A stretch of DNA of 64,000 bases from Novipirellula caenicola (GTDB lineage: Bacteria > Planctomycetota > Planctomycetia > Pirellulales > Pirellulaceae): positions 372,001 through 436,000 of the forward strand of contig NZ_BAABRO010000005.1 in the NCBI RefSeq assembly GCF_039545035.1, in the 5' to 3' direction. Positions 8,850 through 18,600 of the stretch are shown here, piece by piece; position 1 is the first letter of the stretch, and the number at the start of each line of letters is the position of its first letter. The notes under the pieces were generated by a model, which was given only the letters and a program-made list of their open reading frames with translations, did no database searches and had not been told where the DNA came from. The position numbers were made by a program, and so were the translations under genes.

Positions 8850-10343
8850 TTGATTCTTCTTGTTCTTCCCAATCAGTTGTTCGCCGACCATCCCGGGCTG
8901 CTGCTTCGCCCATCGAAAGTAATCTTACTGGAAGATTCACTGTTCTTTGGCGACCAGCGGTACCGGATGAAATTCCATAAGCAAAAGCTATGGCTCCATC
9001 GCGCCACAATGAAGCGTTACGAATCGATTCTCTGCGAGCAAGGACAATCAACTCAGTACGTCGATTTCGACCCGAAACATCCTACGTTAGCCGATCAGTT
9101 GAAGAAGGCGATCTGGGCGAAGGAGCGAACAGGCAAGACGCTGGCCGTCATCGATCCGACCGATTTCATCCTCGCGAAACGGCTACAGTCAGCTTGCAAA
9201 AAACTCGGTCTCGATTGCAAGATCCTACCGAATCCAGGGTTCCTCAATTCGCCGGAGCAGAACCAGCAGTATCGGGCTGGCAAGAAACGTTGGTTCATGG
9301 CGGACTTTTACAAATGGCAGCGACAACGTCTTGATGTCTTGATGGAAGGGGACGATCCCGTTGGCGGGCAATGGAGTTATGACGAAGACAACCGAAAGAA
9401 AGTCCCCAAGAAACTACTGTCATCAATTCCAAAGAATTTAGAACTCAAGCGAGATTCGGTTGATAGCGAGGCGAAGGAATATGTTCTGCAACGCTTCCCC
9501 GATCACCCCGGCAACCTCGATCAACTCATTTACCCCACCTCACGCCACGACGCTCAGCGCTGGCTCAAACATTTTTTGTCCAAACGCCTAATTCCGTTCG
9601 GAGACTACGAAGACGCCATCGTCGAGGGCGAGTCATGGCTATGGCACAGCGTTCTGACGCCCGTGATGAATATCGGACTACTGACGCCTGAGGAGGTTTT
9701 GGAGGCGACTTTAAAGCACGCAACCAAACATGATGTGCCACTCAATTCGCTGGAGGGATTCTTGCGGCAGATCATCGGTTGGCGCGAGTTCATGCGGGCA
9801 ACCTACGAGGATCTCGGGGTACCGATGCGAACCACGAATCACTGGCGACATCACCGGGCCATCCCCAACAGTTTTTACGACGGTACGACGGGAATTGTGC
9901 CGATCGACGACACAATCCAGCGAATTCTCGACACAGGCTACTGCCATCACATCGAACGTCTGATGGTGTTGGGGGGATTCATGTTCATTTGCGAATTCGA
10001 CCCTGATGACATCTACCGCTGGTTCATGGAAATGTTCATTGACAGCTATGACTGGGTGATGGTTCCCAACGTTTACGCGATGAGCCAACACGCCGATGGC
10101 GGCTTGATCACCACCAAACCTTACTTTTCCGGTTCCGCCTACGTCCGCAAAATGAGTCACTACAAACAGGAACCATGGTGCGAAATTTGGGACGGACTGT
10201 ATTGGCGATGGATTTGGAACCACGCCGATGAACTCGGCAAGAACCCGAGATGGGCCATGATGTGCAGCATGGCTAAGAAAATGGATGCCGAGAAACGCGA
10301 GCAGCATTTAAAGAATGCCGAAACGTTCCTTTGCGATTTGTGA
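8850..10343 (+). CDS. Photolyase/cryptochrome-family protein (PhrB/CryB-like, without Fe-S cysteines)
   Basis: 497 residues from a TTG at 8850 with an AGGGGA site just upstream. It matches the prokaryotic deoxyribodipyrimidine photolyase-related family: N-terminal alpha/beta domain (LVLPNQLFADHP, then ILLEDSLFFGD) and C-terminal FAD domain (GFLRQIIGWREFMRATYED, HHIERLMVLGGFMFICEFDPDDIY, YDWVMVPNVYAMSQHADGG). In PhrB/CryB proteins the stretch after MSxY carries a CxxC plus a later CPF cysteine that bind a 4Fe-4S cluster. Here it reads MSHYKQEPWCEIWDGLYWRW, with a single cysteine. So it is either a cluster-free subgroup or an altered photoreceptor. Repair of (6-4) photoproducts is the family activity; for this protein it is inferred. 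Confidence 0.85.
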   Translation: MILLVLPNQLFADHPGLLLRPSKVILLEDSLFFGDQRYRMKFHKQKLWLHRATMKRYESILCEQGQSTQYVDFDPKHPTLADQLKKAIWAKERTGKTLAVIDPTDFILAKRLQSACKKLGLDCKILPNPGFLNSPEQNQQYRAGKKRWFMADFYKWQRQRLDVLMEGDDPVGGQWSYDEDNRKKVPKKLLSSIPKNLELKRDSVDSEAKEYVLQRFPDHPGNLDQLIYPTSRHDAQRWLKHFLSKRLIPFGDYEDAIVEGESWLWHSVLTPVMNIGLLTPEEVLEATLKHATKHDVPLNSLEGFLRQIIGWREFMRATYEDLGVPMRTTNHWRHHRAIPNSFYDGTTGIVPIDDTIQRILDTGYCHHIERLMVLGGFMFICEFDPDDIYRWFMEMFIDSYDWVMVPNVYAMSQHADGGLITTKPYFSGSAYVRKMSHYKQEPWCEIWDGLYWRWIWNHADELGKNPRWAMMCSMAKKMDAEKREQHLKNAETFLCDL

Positions 10344-10729
10344 ATTGATCCACCGTCGTCTGACACCCGTGCAAGAACATGATCCAGATTGATGAGCTAC
10401 AGGAATCGCTACCCGCTGCACTGGCGAAACGCACGTGAGTGCTCGGAGGCAAGCATTTAGCGTCGGAGGGTGAATTTGTCCTTTACTGGATCTAGACCAG
10501 AGTCGGGTCGAAGACTTAACCGCAGTCGAAAAGCAGATCGTGGGTCGCGGAAGTCGCACATAACTTTCGATCAAGCCTTATCGCGTCCGAAATTCTTGAC
10601 GGCTTGTTGATTTAATGAAGTTTCCTGCGGCAAGGGGTGTATGATGGACTTTCTAGTCCGTCAATGGCGCATTCGACGGACTAGGAAGTCCATCGTACGA
10701 CTAAATCAACAAGCCGTCGACGAATTCCG
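10344..10729. other. Intergenic region holding the foldback repeat
   Basis: 386 bp between convergent genes. Apart from the foldback element (10598-10718) I see no coding frame or RNA gene. Confidence 0.6.
10598..10718. repeat. Foldback (MITE-like) element, copy 1
   Basis: Perfect 17-bp outer inverted repeats, GACGGCTTGTTGATTTA at 10598-10614 and TAAATCAACAAGCCGTC at 10702-10718. Inside is a 20-bp inverted repeat with one mismatch: GATGGACTTTCTAGTCCGTC (10643-10662) against GACGGACTAGGAAGTCCATC (10675-10694). The flanks CCGAAATTCTTGAC (left) and GACGAATTCCGCTACGG (right) recur at the copy near 18.7 kb. No open frame, so it would be a non-autonomous or RNA-level element. Confidence 0.85.
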
Positions 10730-11473
10730 CTACGGCCGAAGCGTTTTCGGATGACCTTCCTCTCGCAAGTGCTTCATGAAGCGGCCGAGCAACTGATTCG
10801 TGTCGGGGGTCTCTTTAAAATCGGCGACGAACGACTCGATCGTCTCGCCGCTGATCGACTGGACATACTGCGGGTAAGCCTGCAAACGCTCGATCAATGC
10901 TGTGCGGTTGAGTTCGGGGTGAAATTGCGTGCAGTAAATCGGTTTGCCTTCGATTCGAAACGCTTGGTTTTCGGTTCGCTCACTCGAAGCCAAAACGATC
11001 GCTCCGGGCGGCAATCGGGTGACGCAATCTTGGTGCCCCATCGGAGCAAGAAAACGCTCCGGTAGCTGTCCGAAAACCGGATCCTCGCGGCCCGCCGGGG
11101 TCAAGCGAACTTCGACCGTACCGAGCTCGGCCCGCTGCATGTCGGTGACCACCTCGCCGCCGAGTGCTCGGGCCATCGCTTGATGCCCCCAACACGAAGC
11201 AAACGTCGGTTTGTTCAAATCGCAAAGTTCCCGCATCGCCTCGAGTGCCGGCAGAATCCAATCGCCTCCTTCGGCAACCGAGTAGTCGCCGCTACCGCCC
11301 AACAAAACCACGTCAACCTGATCGAGTTGCCTCGGCGTTGGCACCCCTGAGAGCAGATCAAACACGCGGATCTGCTGCGTCGCACAACCGAGTGCTCGGG
11401 CAAAGCAATCGACTTCCTGCGTTCGCATCGGATCATCGGCATTGCGAACCTGCAAGAGTAGAAACGTATTCAT
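10730..11473 (-). CDS. Class I glutamine amidotransferase-like protein
   Basis: 247 residues from ATG 11473 (a TTG five codons upstream is possible). It has the GATase-1 fold of GMP-synthase-like stand-alone amidotransferases: LLGGSGDYSV, nucleophile cysteine in FASCWGHQAMARALGGEV, and the His-Glu pair in TQFHPELNR. The N-terminal part (QVRNADDPMRTQEVDCFARA) resembles proteins annotated as GMP synthase-like or gamma-glutamyl-gamma-aminobutyrate-hydrolase-like. No synthase or acceptor domain is fused or adjacent, so the substrate is unknown. It lies alone on the minus strand, converging with the photolyase gene across the repeat. Confidence 0.85.
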   Translation of the reverse strand: MNTFLLLQVRNADDPMRTQEVDCFARALGCATQQIRVFDLLSGVPTPRQLDQVDVVLLGGSGDYSVAEGGDWILPALEAMRELCDLNKPTFASCWGHQAMARALGGEVVTDMQRAELGTVEVRLTPAGREDPVFGQLPERFLAPMGHQDCVTRLPPGAIVLASSERTENQAFRIEGKPIYCTQFHPELNRTALIERLQAYPQYVQSISGETIESFVADFKETPDTNQLLGRFMKHLREEGHPKTLRP

Positions 11474-11588
11474 CGTCGATGAGTCCAAAATTCGGGATCA
11501 ATCAAAGTCCACGGTACAAACGATCATGATACCACCGCATGAGCGAACCGTAATAATTGCGAACGGCTATCGGAACACCGCTTAACAT

Positions 11589-11945
11589 TTGCATCTCGTT
11601 TTCCAACTCCCCACGAGACCTCTTGATGAAAAAAGGCATACCACCGAAGGAACGGAATTTCTACGGTCCGAACTTCGCGAGATGCCTGATCCGGATGTGA
11701 ATTGGCCGGCCCAGGGCACTCACATTCTGGACGCACGTTGCCGGGTGATGCAGATCCCCAGCAACTCAAACGTGATCATTGGCCAGAGCCACAGCTACAC
11801 AGGAAAGACAAAGCCGCTGATTAGGTTACGGTTAACGGTGTAACGCAAACGCAAAACATTTTGCAAAACGATGACGACTGGTCCGACCAGACGTTCTATT
11901 TCAAAGTGGGTGTACATCCTCCGGACAACAAAGACGATGCGACAA
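11589..11945 (+). pseudogene. Alginate lyase (PL7 family) remnant
   Basis: The first frame (11589-11840) reads LVFQLPT, then TEGTEFLRSELREMPDPDVN and later THILDARCRVMQ, NVIIGQSHSYTGK, PLIRLR. RSELRE is the PL7 catalytic signature, and GQSH stands where intact enzymes have a Q(I/V)H motif. After a frameshift near 11830 the sequence continues in another frame as VNGVTQTQNILQNDDDWSDQ followed by TFYFKVGVHPP, matching the third PL7 motif (YFKAGxYNQ). No start, signal peptide or stop context survives. This is a broken secreted alginate lyase, directly followed by the peroxidase remnant. Confidence 0.75.
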
Positions 11946-11946
11946 T

Positions 11947-12520
11947 GTGGCCAACCCAACGTTGGGAGCGTCAGGCAGCAAATTGATTCGACTCGCCGAA
12001 AACGACGACGCCGACGGCATCGCAGAACCTGCGGGCAAAGATCGCAGCAGTGCTCGCGAGATCAGCAACACCCTCTCTGCGGCGGACATCGAAGGAATCT
12101 CCAGCCTACGTGACTTGAGTTCGCTCGTCTTCCTATCGAGTCAATTCATCGACCACGACATCACTCTGTCACTTGAACCGGAGGACGCAAACGACACGGC
12201 CGCGTTTGATATTGCAGTCTCCAGTGACGATTTTCTGTTTGATCCGCTCGGCAGCGGCGAAGTATCGATGCAGTTGATACGATCTGAATTCGCCGAAGGC
12301 ACCGGAACGTCGCTGGTTAACCCTGCCTAACAAGTGAACGCGACCACCACTTGGATTGACGGATCACAAATTTACGGCAGCACTCAAGACGTCGCCCATT
12401 CGCTGCGGGAATTCGAAGCGGGCCGTTTGCGAATCAGTGACGCCGAGCTGCAGTCGATCACCTACTACGAGTATGGGACCAGGAGGTGCATGATCAAGCG
12501 AGCGAGTCGGACTGGGTGAT
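11947..12520 (+). pseudogene. Animal-type haem peroxidase remnant
   Basis: Frame 11947-12327 encodes REISNTLSAADIEGISSLRD then LSSLVFLSSQFIDHDITL (the QFIDHD distal-haem motif of An_peroxidase), FLFDPLGSG, RSEFAEGTGTSLVNPA, a TAA stop, then QVNATTTWIDGSQIYGSTQD and ALREFEAGRL-like sequence. Homologues read NPxEQxN at the stop position, so GAA changing to TAA explains the nonsense codon. The later proximal-His part (TSMHTLFVREHNR in the family) is not recognisable, so the gene is also truncated. Planctomycete secreted peroxidases of this type are normally far longer. Confidence 0.8.
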
Positions 12521-13006
12521 TTCGACGACGGAGTTTACCCCACCACTGTCCCGCAAATCGGCCCTGTCACGTGAATCGTCCCAGTCACGTGGACCAGCAA
12601 GTCCGAATCCCACCGCAACGCCAGCAGCACTTCGCGGGCTTCGACAACGAATTTCGCGGTTCGGCGTGTGACTACGAGTTATCGAAATCGTTCTCCAAAA
12701 TCGGCCCCGCTGACTCGCCATGCCGATGCATCATCGAAGCTTTTGGAGGGCCAATTTTACGTCATCTGGGCACCTAGCCAGACGCAGAAGGGCCTGCGAA
12801 CCACCCTGTTCGGTAACCCCTATTGTTGTTTTTCCGTGGCACCCCATTGGAGTGTAGGACGCATTGATGATTGAGCGACTTGGTCAAGCGTTTCACCCGT
12901 GACCATCCCAAACGGACGGTGACCATCCCAAACGGATCCGAACACTTCGACCATCTGCCACTTCAAATGCACAATCTATCCGTCAGGACATTCCAAGGAG
13001 AATTTG
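12521..13006. other. Degenerate intergenic region after the peroxidase remnant
   Basis: 486 bp without a supportable gene. Short frames (for example FYVIWAPSQTQKGLRTTL around 12755-12810) may be further decayed pieces of the neighbouring pseudogenes, but I cannot assign them. It contains a 20-bp tandem duplication at 12899-12938. Confidence 0.45.
12899..12938. repeat. 20-bp tandem duplication
   Basis: GTGACCATCCCAAACGGACG at 12899-12918 is repeated as GTGACCATCCCAAACGGATC at 12919-12938, two bases different. It looks like a recent slip duplication in decaying sequence. Confidence 0.85.
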
Positions 13007-13222
13007 ATGACAAAGAAAACAACGACGACATCCGTCGCCGACCGAGTGCAAAATTCACTTTATCGGTACGGATTCGAAACGATCTCGGCAATCGATCTTG
13101 GTGATCAAACCGTCGAACTACGAGGGCTAACCGAGTCAGCGAATGATCTTGCGATCGCCGTTGCTATCGCGCGAACCGTGCCCGGTGTCGTCAGAGTTGC
13201 CTATCAGCGTGAAGGTCACTGA
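13007..13222 (+). CDS. Small BON-domain protein
   Basis: 71 residues. A good ribosome site (AAGGAG, 6 nt before ATG 13007) supports this start. After a Thr-rich N-terminus the sequence SVADRVQNSLYRYGFETIS, VELRGLTESANDLAIAVAIA and VPGVVRVAYQ follows the alpha-beta pattern of one BON module (phospholipid-binding in OsmY and secretin-linked proteins). No signal peptide is seen, so it is likely cytoplasmic. Similar short BON proteins occur widely in planctomycetes without a known role. Confidence 0.7.
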   Translation: MTKKTTTTSVADRVQNSLYRYGFETISAIDLGDQTVELRGLTESANDLAIAVAIARTVPGVVRVAYQREGH

Positions 13223-13453
13223 CCCGATTTCGATGGGTGGCGATTTGGCTTGCTGGCTTGTTCGCAGCCAGCAATTCCAAGCCCACTTTGCATCCACCCG
13301 CAAAGCCACCGCCGTCGTGGCAATCAGCCGAATTGATCGGAAGCGGAGTGGCGATGTCGGCGGCGGATCAGCACGCTCGTCGCTCATTGTACCCGAAGAG
13401 GATGTTTCTCGAGCCAAGTCTGGCTTTTCGCTTCTTTCAATGATGCAACAATC

Positions 13454-14188
13454 GTGGCAAATCGCAAAACTGTAATCGTGACCGGTGGATCGGGAGGTAT
13501 TGGAGGTGCCATTTGCTGCAGACTTGCCGACGCTGGCTGCAACACGGTGGTGCACTATCACAGCGACCACGATGCGGCCAAAAAGAAGGTCGATGAGATC
13601 AAGGCCGCCGGAGGCAGTGCGATCGCTGCGAAGTGCAACCTCAGCGATGAACAACAAGTCGCGGAGTTGTTCGATCATGTCATCGCCGAGTTTGGCAAAG
13701 TCGATGGCGTCGTTGCCTGTGCGGGGGTCGGCGGCGGCGGACCGGTTGTCGAATCGACCCTCGATGACTTTCAAAAACTGCTCAGTGTCAACGTGGTCGG
13801 AGCCTATCTGACGATTCGAGAAGCCGCACGCCGGATCGAAGAGGGTGGTCGAATCGTTTTCGTTTCCTCACAACTCGCTGAACGACCGCGTGAAGGCACC
13901 GGACTGTACTCGGCTACCAAAGCCGCCATCGACGCGATGATCGTTTCGATGTCACGAGAATTGGGTGCACGAGGTATTACGATCAATAGCGTTCGCCCCG
14001 GTGCGACCGAGCCGGGAATGTTTGCCAGCAGCAGCGAAGAGCGCAAAGCGTATTTTCGTAATCTGTCTCCGTTCAAACGACTTGGCCACCCCGATGACAT
14101 CGCGGGTGTCGTTGAATTCTTGCTCAGTGACGATGCCCGATGGATCACCGGTCAACACTTGCGAGTCGATGGCGGCGCGTCCAACTGA
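13454..14188 (+). CDS. SDR-family oxidoreductase (FabG-like)
   Basis: 244 residues from a GTG at 13454. Classical short-chain dehydrogenase: cofactor motif TGGSGGIGGAI at about residues 11-21, VACAGVGGGG, catalytic Ser in IVFVSSQLAE, catalytic Tyr and Lys in GLYSATKAAID, and the C-terminal ITGQHLRVDGG found in 3-oxoacyl-ACP reductase-like enzymes. The residue after the second strand (HYHSDHDAAKK) fits NADP(H) preference weakly. It is not in a fatty-acid gene cluster, so the substrate is open; a role in the catabolism of sugars or aromatic alcohols is as likely as lipid synthesis. Confidence 0.88.
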   Translation: MANRKTVIVTGGSGGIGGAICCRLADAGCNTVVHYHSDHDAAKKKVDEIKAAGGSAIAAKCNLSDEQQVAELFDHVIAEFGKVDGVVACAGVGGGGPVVESTLDDFQKLLSVNVVGAYLTIREAARRIEEGGRIVFVSSQLAERPREGTGLYSATKAAIDAMIVSMSRELGARGITINSVRPGATEPGMFASSSEERKAYFRNLSPFKRLGHPDDIAGVVEFLLSDDARWITGQHLRVDGGASN

Positions 14189-14504
14189 TTGCGTTCAGCC
14201 AATAACGATCCTACGGTACGATTCGACGCCCGGAATGAAGTATGTGCTTGGGTTGGATGACGAGGTTAAGGCCGATCCGGCGACCGCAGTGGCAAATAAG
14301 GGGCCATGCGACAGCGACACCCAGCCGCCGTAGTTTTGAGGCGATATGGAGGGTGACAAATCGCTTGATGATATTAAGCTGTCCTTTTCACGACGATGCG
14401 TGCTTGCCGAGCACGCGGCAGACGAGCCGACAATGGACGATGATACCGATCGCTTTGATCGCGCAGCGAGTCAGCGACGATCACCACCCAACGACTGAAC
14501 CGTG
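14189..14504. other. Intergenic region
   Basis: 316 bp before the FG-GAP gene. A 50-codon frame from 14346 has no ribosome site or family resemblance. Nothing else seen. Confidence 0.5.
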
Positions 14505-15632
14505 ATGAAGCAACCCATCCCCGCCATCCTGTTGCTGTTCATGGTGATGTCTGATGGTTTCTGCAGCGGACAAGAAAGAATCTTTGTCTCAAACGATCGG
14601 CTGATTCTGGGGACCGAGACGAACCGTTCTGCCTCGGTGCGAAACGCCGACGTCGACGGCGATGGCGACGTTGACTTGATCGTAGCCAATGGGCGTCACT
14701 GGCCGCAGCAGAATTTTGTATTCATCAACCAAGGCCGCAGTCGATTCAATGTCATGCGGCCGCTGGGGGACGATCGATCAACCAGCTACGCTTGCGAGCC
14801 GGCCGACTTTGACGGAGACGGCGATGTCGATATCGCAGTCGGCAGCGACAACGCACCGTGCATGATCATGCTGAACGATGGCAACGGCGTGTTCACGGCG
14901 GGCTCTGAATTCGGTAGCCCCTCGAGCGTCCGTAGTCTTGCGGTCGCCGACATCGACGGCGATGGCGACATCGATATTCTTGTTACATGTCGCGGTCGAC
15001 CAAACCGTATCCATCTGAACGACGGTTCTGCGAACTTTCCTGTCGCTTTCGAATTTGGCAGCTCGAACGATTCGACGATCGATGTCGCGGTCGCGGACGT
15101 CAACGAGGATGGTCGTCTCGACTTGTTGCTCGCCAATCGCGATGGGCAACCCAACACAATCTTGATCGCCGATGGATCAGGCGGCTTTCGCAAACCCAAG
15201 CCCTTCGGTCCACAAGATCTTTCTAGCCGAGCCATCGCGACGGCCGACTTCAACGCCGATGGTCACATCGACTGGGTCGTCGGCAACGTCGACGCAGCGA
15301 ATTCGGTCTTCTTCGGTGACGGCAACGGCGGCGTTCTAACCCAAACCTCCATCGGCCGAGATGACGGAAAAACGTACTGCGTCGCGGTGGCTGATTTCAA
15401 TAACGATGGTCTTCCGGATATTGTTGTCGGCAACGTCGGACAACCCCATGCGGTCTATTTCAATGCGAACTCGGGAACGACGTTCACTGAAACACGGTTC
15501 GGAACTGCCGACACGGCAACGTACGGACTGTGTACCGGCGACTTCGACGGAGACGGATTCGCCGATGTTGCAGTCGCCAACTCCGATGGTTTGAATCGAG
15601 TGTTCCTAAATCAGATGAAAAAGAATCGATGA
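14505..15632 (+). CDS. Secreted FG-GAP/VCBS repeat beta-propeller protein
   Basis: 375 residues with a signal peptide (MKQPIPAILLLFMVMSDGFC, cleavage near GQE). Seven Asp-rich repeats follow at ~45-50-residue spacing: DVDGDGDVDLIVANG, DFDGDGDVDIAVGS, DIDGDGDIDILV, DVNEDGRLDLLLAN, DFNADGHIDWVVGN, DFNNDGLPDIVVGN, DFDGDGFADVAVAN. This is the pattern of a seven-bladed, calcium-binding integrin-type propeller. ATG 14505 is preferred to the GTG directly before it. Its stop overlaps the start of the propeller/sulfatase gene by ATGA, so the two proteins are probably made together and may act on the same extracellular ligand. Confidence 0.88.
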   Translation: MKQPIPAILLLFMVMSDGFCSGQERIFVSNDRLILGTETNRSASVRNADVDGDGDVDLIVANGRHWPQQNFVFINQGRSRFNVMRPLGDDRSTSYACEPADFDGDGDVDIAVGSDNAPCMIMLNDGNGVFTAGSEFGSPSSVRSLAVADIDGDGDIDILVTCRGRPNRIHLNDGSANFPVAFEFGSSNDSTIDVAVADVNEDGRLDLLLANRDGQPNTILIADGSGGFRKPKPFGPQDLSSRAIATADFNADGHIDWVVGNVDAANSVFFGDGNGGVLTQTSIGRDDGKTYCVAVADFNNDGLPDIVVGNVGQPHAVYFNANSGTTFTETRFGTADTATYGLCTGDFDGDGFADVAVANSDGLNRVFLNQMKKNR

Positions 15633-18600
15633 GTAAATTGACCACTCCCGTGGCAGCGTTTCTGATGGCTGCATGTCTATTCACATCCGCCTCGGCCCAA
15701 GTCGCAAGCGATTGGCCAGGTTTCCGAGGTCCAGCCGGGCGAGGTATTGCCACCGATCAAGTGACTGCGGAATCGTGGGATGCGACCAGCGAGAATGACG
15801 ACGCCATCCTCTGGAAAACCGACGTCCCCGGACTCGGTCACGCCAGTCCCACGATCATCGGCGATAAGATATTTCTTGCCACTGCGGTTCCAGCCAGTGG
15901 CGATGCACCGCTGAACGTCGGTCGCAATGGCAATACCGATGCAGCCGACGACAACGGCGAGCAGACATGGTGGGTGTTGTGTTACGACAAAGCAACGGGC
16001 AAGGAACTTTGGCGCAGTGTGGCTCGCAAAGGGGAACCCAAAGCGACTCGCCATGCCAAGGCGACTCATGCCAATACGACGATTGCTGCGGATGCCGATC
16101 ATGTGGTCGCCTTCTTTGGTTCCGAGGGTCTGTATTGTTACGACCACGACGGCAACCTGCTGTGGCAACGCGACTTGGGAGTCATCAACGTCAGCAAGTA
16201 CGGAATCGGTTGGGGCTACGCCAGCTCGCCTGCGATTTACGGTGACCGCGTCGTTCTGGTCTGCGATGACCCCACGGATCCTTACGTAGTGGCGCTACGA
16301 CTGTCCGACGGTGAAGAGCTTTGGCGAAAGTCGCGTCAGGAAGATTGCGAGCGAAGCTGGGGCACGGCGCTGATTCACCGCAACGATGACGTCACGCAGG
16401 TCGTTGTCAATGGTTGGCCGTGGATTGTTTCCTACGACCTGGAAACCGGAGATGAGGTGTGGCGGATCGAAGGCGGCGGTGACAACCCGATTCCGACGCC
16501 GTTTGTTCACGACGATCGCATCTATATCACCAATGCTCATGGAGGTCCGTCACCGATCTATGCGATTGCAACGGATGCCAAAGGAAACTTGACCGAATCC
16601 GAATCGGCGGCCGAGCAAAGCGTGGCTTGGAAAGTCGACCGGGGCGGCTGCTACATGTCGACGCCTGTGGTGTGGGGCGACTATCTGTACCTAGGCAACA
16701 CCAATGGCGTCCTCCGCTGTTTTCACGCCGAGACCGGCGAAAAGATCTACGAGGAACGGCTTGGCAGCGGTGCATCGATTACCGCATCGTTGGTGGCCGC
16801 CGACGACAAGATCTACTGTCCTTCGGAAAATGGCAAGATGTATGTGGTCCAAGCAGGTCCCGAGTTCGAGATTCTGGCCGAAAATGAAATGGAGCACCCT
16901 TGTTTCGCCACACCCGCGATCTCGGACGGAATTCTCTACGTTCGCACGACCAAGACGTTGGTGGCGATCCAAGCGGTACCTCAAACAACAACCACGACAA
17001 CATCGCAAACGCGTCCGAACATCTTGTTCATCGCGGTCGACGATTTGCGGCCGTCGATGGGATGTTACGGTGACCCCGTTGCGATCACGCCGAACATGGA
17101 CCGCTTGGCGGCCCGAGGGATGCAGTTCGATCGTGCCTACTGCCAAGTTGCGGTCTGCAATCCGTCGCGAGCCAGTTTGATGACTTGTCTGCGCCCTGAC
17201 AACTTGGGCGTGTGGACGTTGCCGATTCACTTTCGCGAGGCCAAGCCAGACGCGGTGACGATGCCTCAGTGGTTTCGCAAGTTTGGTTACACCGCCGTCA
17301 GCCACGGAAAGATCTATCACAATCCCACTCCCGATCCGCAATCGTGGAGCGAGCCCATTCGCGCTCTGCGATCGCTTCCGAATCCGTATCCCGATGGCAC
17401 GCGCGAGACAGTGCAAGCGGCGATGAAGGAATTGCCTGCGAGGGATTGGCGAAAGAACAATCTGCGAAACCCGAGCACAGCGGCTCCTGAACTGGATGAC
17501 ACCGACCTCCTGGACGGTGCTCGGACCGAGATGGCGATCGAAGACTTGCGTCGACTGGGCCAGCAATCCGAACCGTTCTTTCTGGCGATGGGATACATCC
17601 GGCCGCACTTGGCCTGGGTCTCCCCGAAAAAGTATTGGGACATGCACGATCCATCTAAATTGCCAGTACTGGAGGATCAACACGTGATCCCCAACACGCC
17701 TGGTTACGCGCCAAGCAACAACAGCGAATTGTCACACTATGTTGATCTAATCGACATGCCCAGACCGTGGGACGACCGAGAATTACCGCTTGAAAAGCGA
17801 CGTCATCTGGTTCATGCCTACTACGCCTGCGTCAGCTACGTGGACGCCCAGATCGGCCGACTACTGGATGCCCTTGAGGAGGAAGGGCTCGCTGAGAACA
17901 CGATCGTGGTCTTGTGGAGCGACCATGGGTGGAAGTTCGGCGAGAACCGTGGCTGGGGAAAGATGACCAACTACGAAATCGACGCACGCGTCCCGCTGCT
18001 GATCGCTGCACCGGGGATGAAGACTGCAGGACAAAAGACCGATCAATTGGCTGAGTTGCTTGACCTGTTTCCAACGCTCTGCGAACTCGCCGGAATCGAC
18101 ACTCCCGACTTTGTCGACGGCCGCAGTCTAGTGCCCATTTTGAAAGACCCTCAAACCAAAGTGCACGACACAGCGATGAGCCAATACTACCGAAATTTTG
18201 AAGGGCGTCAGTACATGGGGTATTCGATGCGGACCGACGACTATCGCTTTATCGAGTGGCGAGACTTCGAGACCGGCGAGGTGACCGACCGCGAACTCTA
18301 CGATCATCGATCCAGCGACATCGAGAGTGAAAACATCGTTGCGTCGGCATCCGCCGATTTGGTCGACCAATTGACTAAGCAATTGGTCCAATCGCATCCA
18401 AGAAAGCCATTGCGAATGACACCCGCGGTTCATTCCAATCCGAATCCCGGACGCTGGAGTGCCGAACTGAGTTTCACCAACAAGACCGAAACGGAATTGT
18501 TGGTCTACCCCATCACGTCCTCGGGGCGACGAGGCCGAGCGACACGAATCAAGCCATCGCAAGACGCACGCTTCCATGCTCGCCTCGGAGGCGTCTATGT

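Noticed and set aside
16691-17683. 330-codon minus-strand frame inside the propeller/sulfatase gene
   Set aside because: Antisense shadow; the plus strand encodes clear PQQ and sulfatase motifs.
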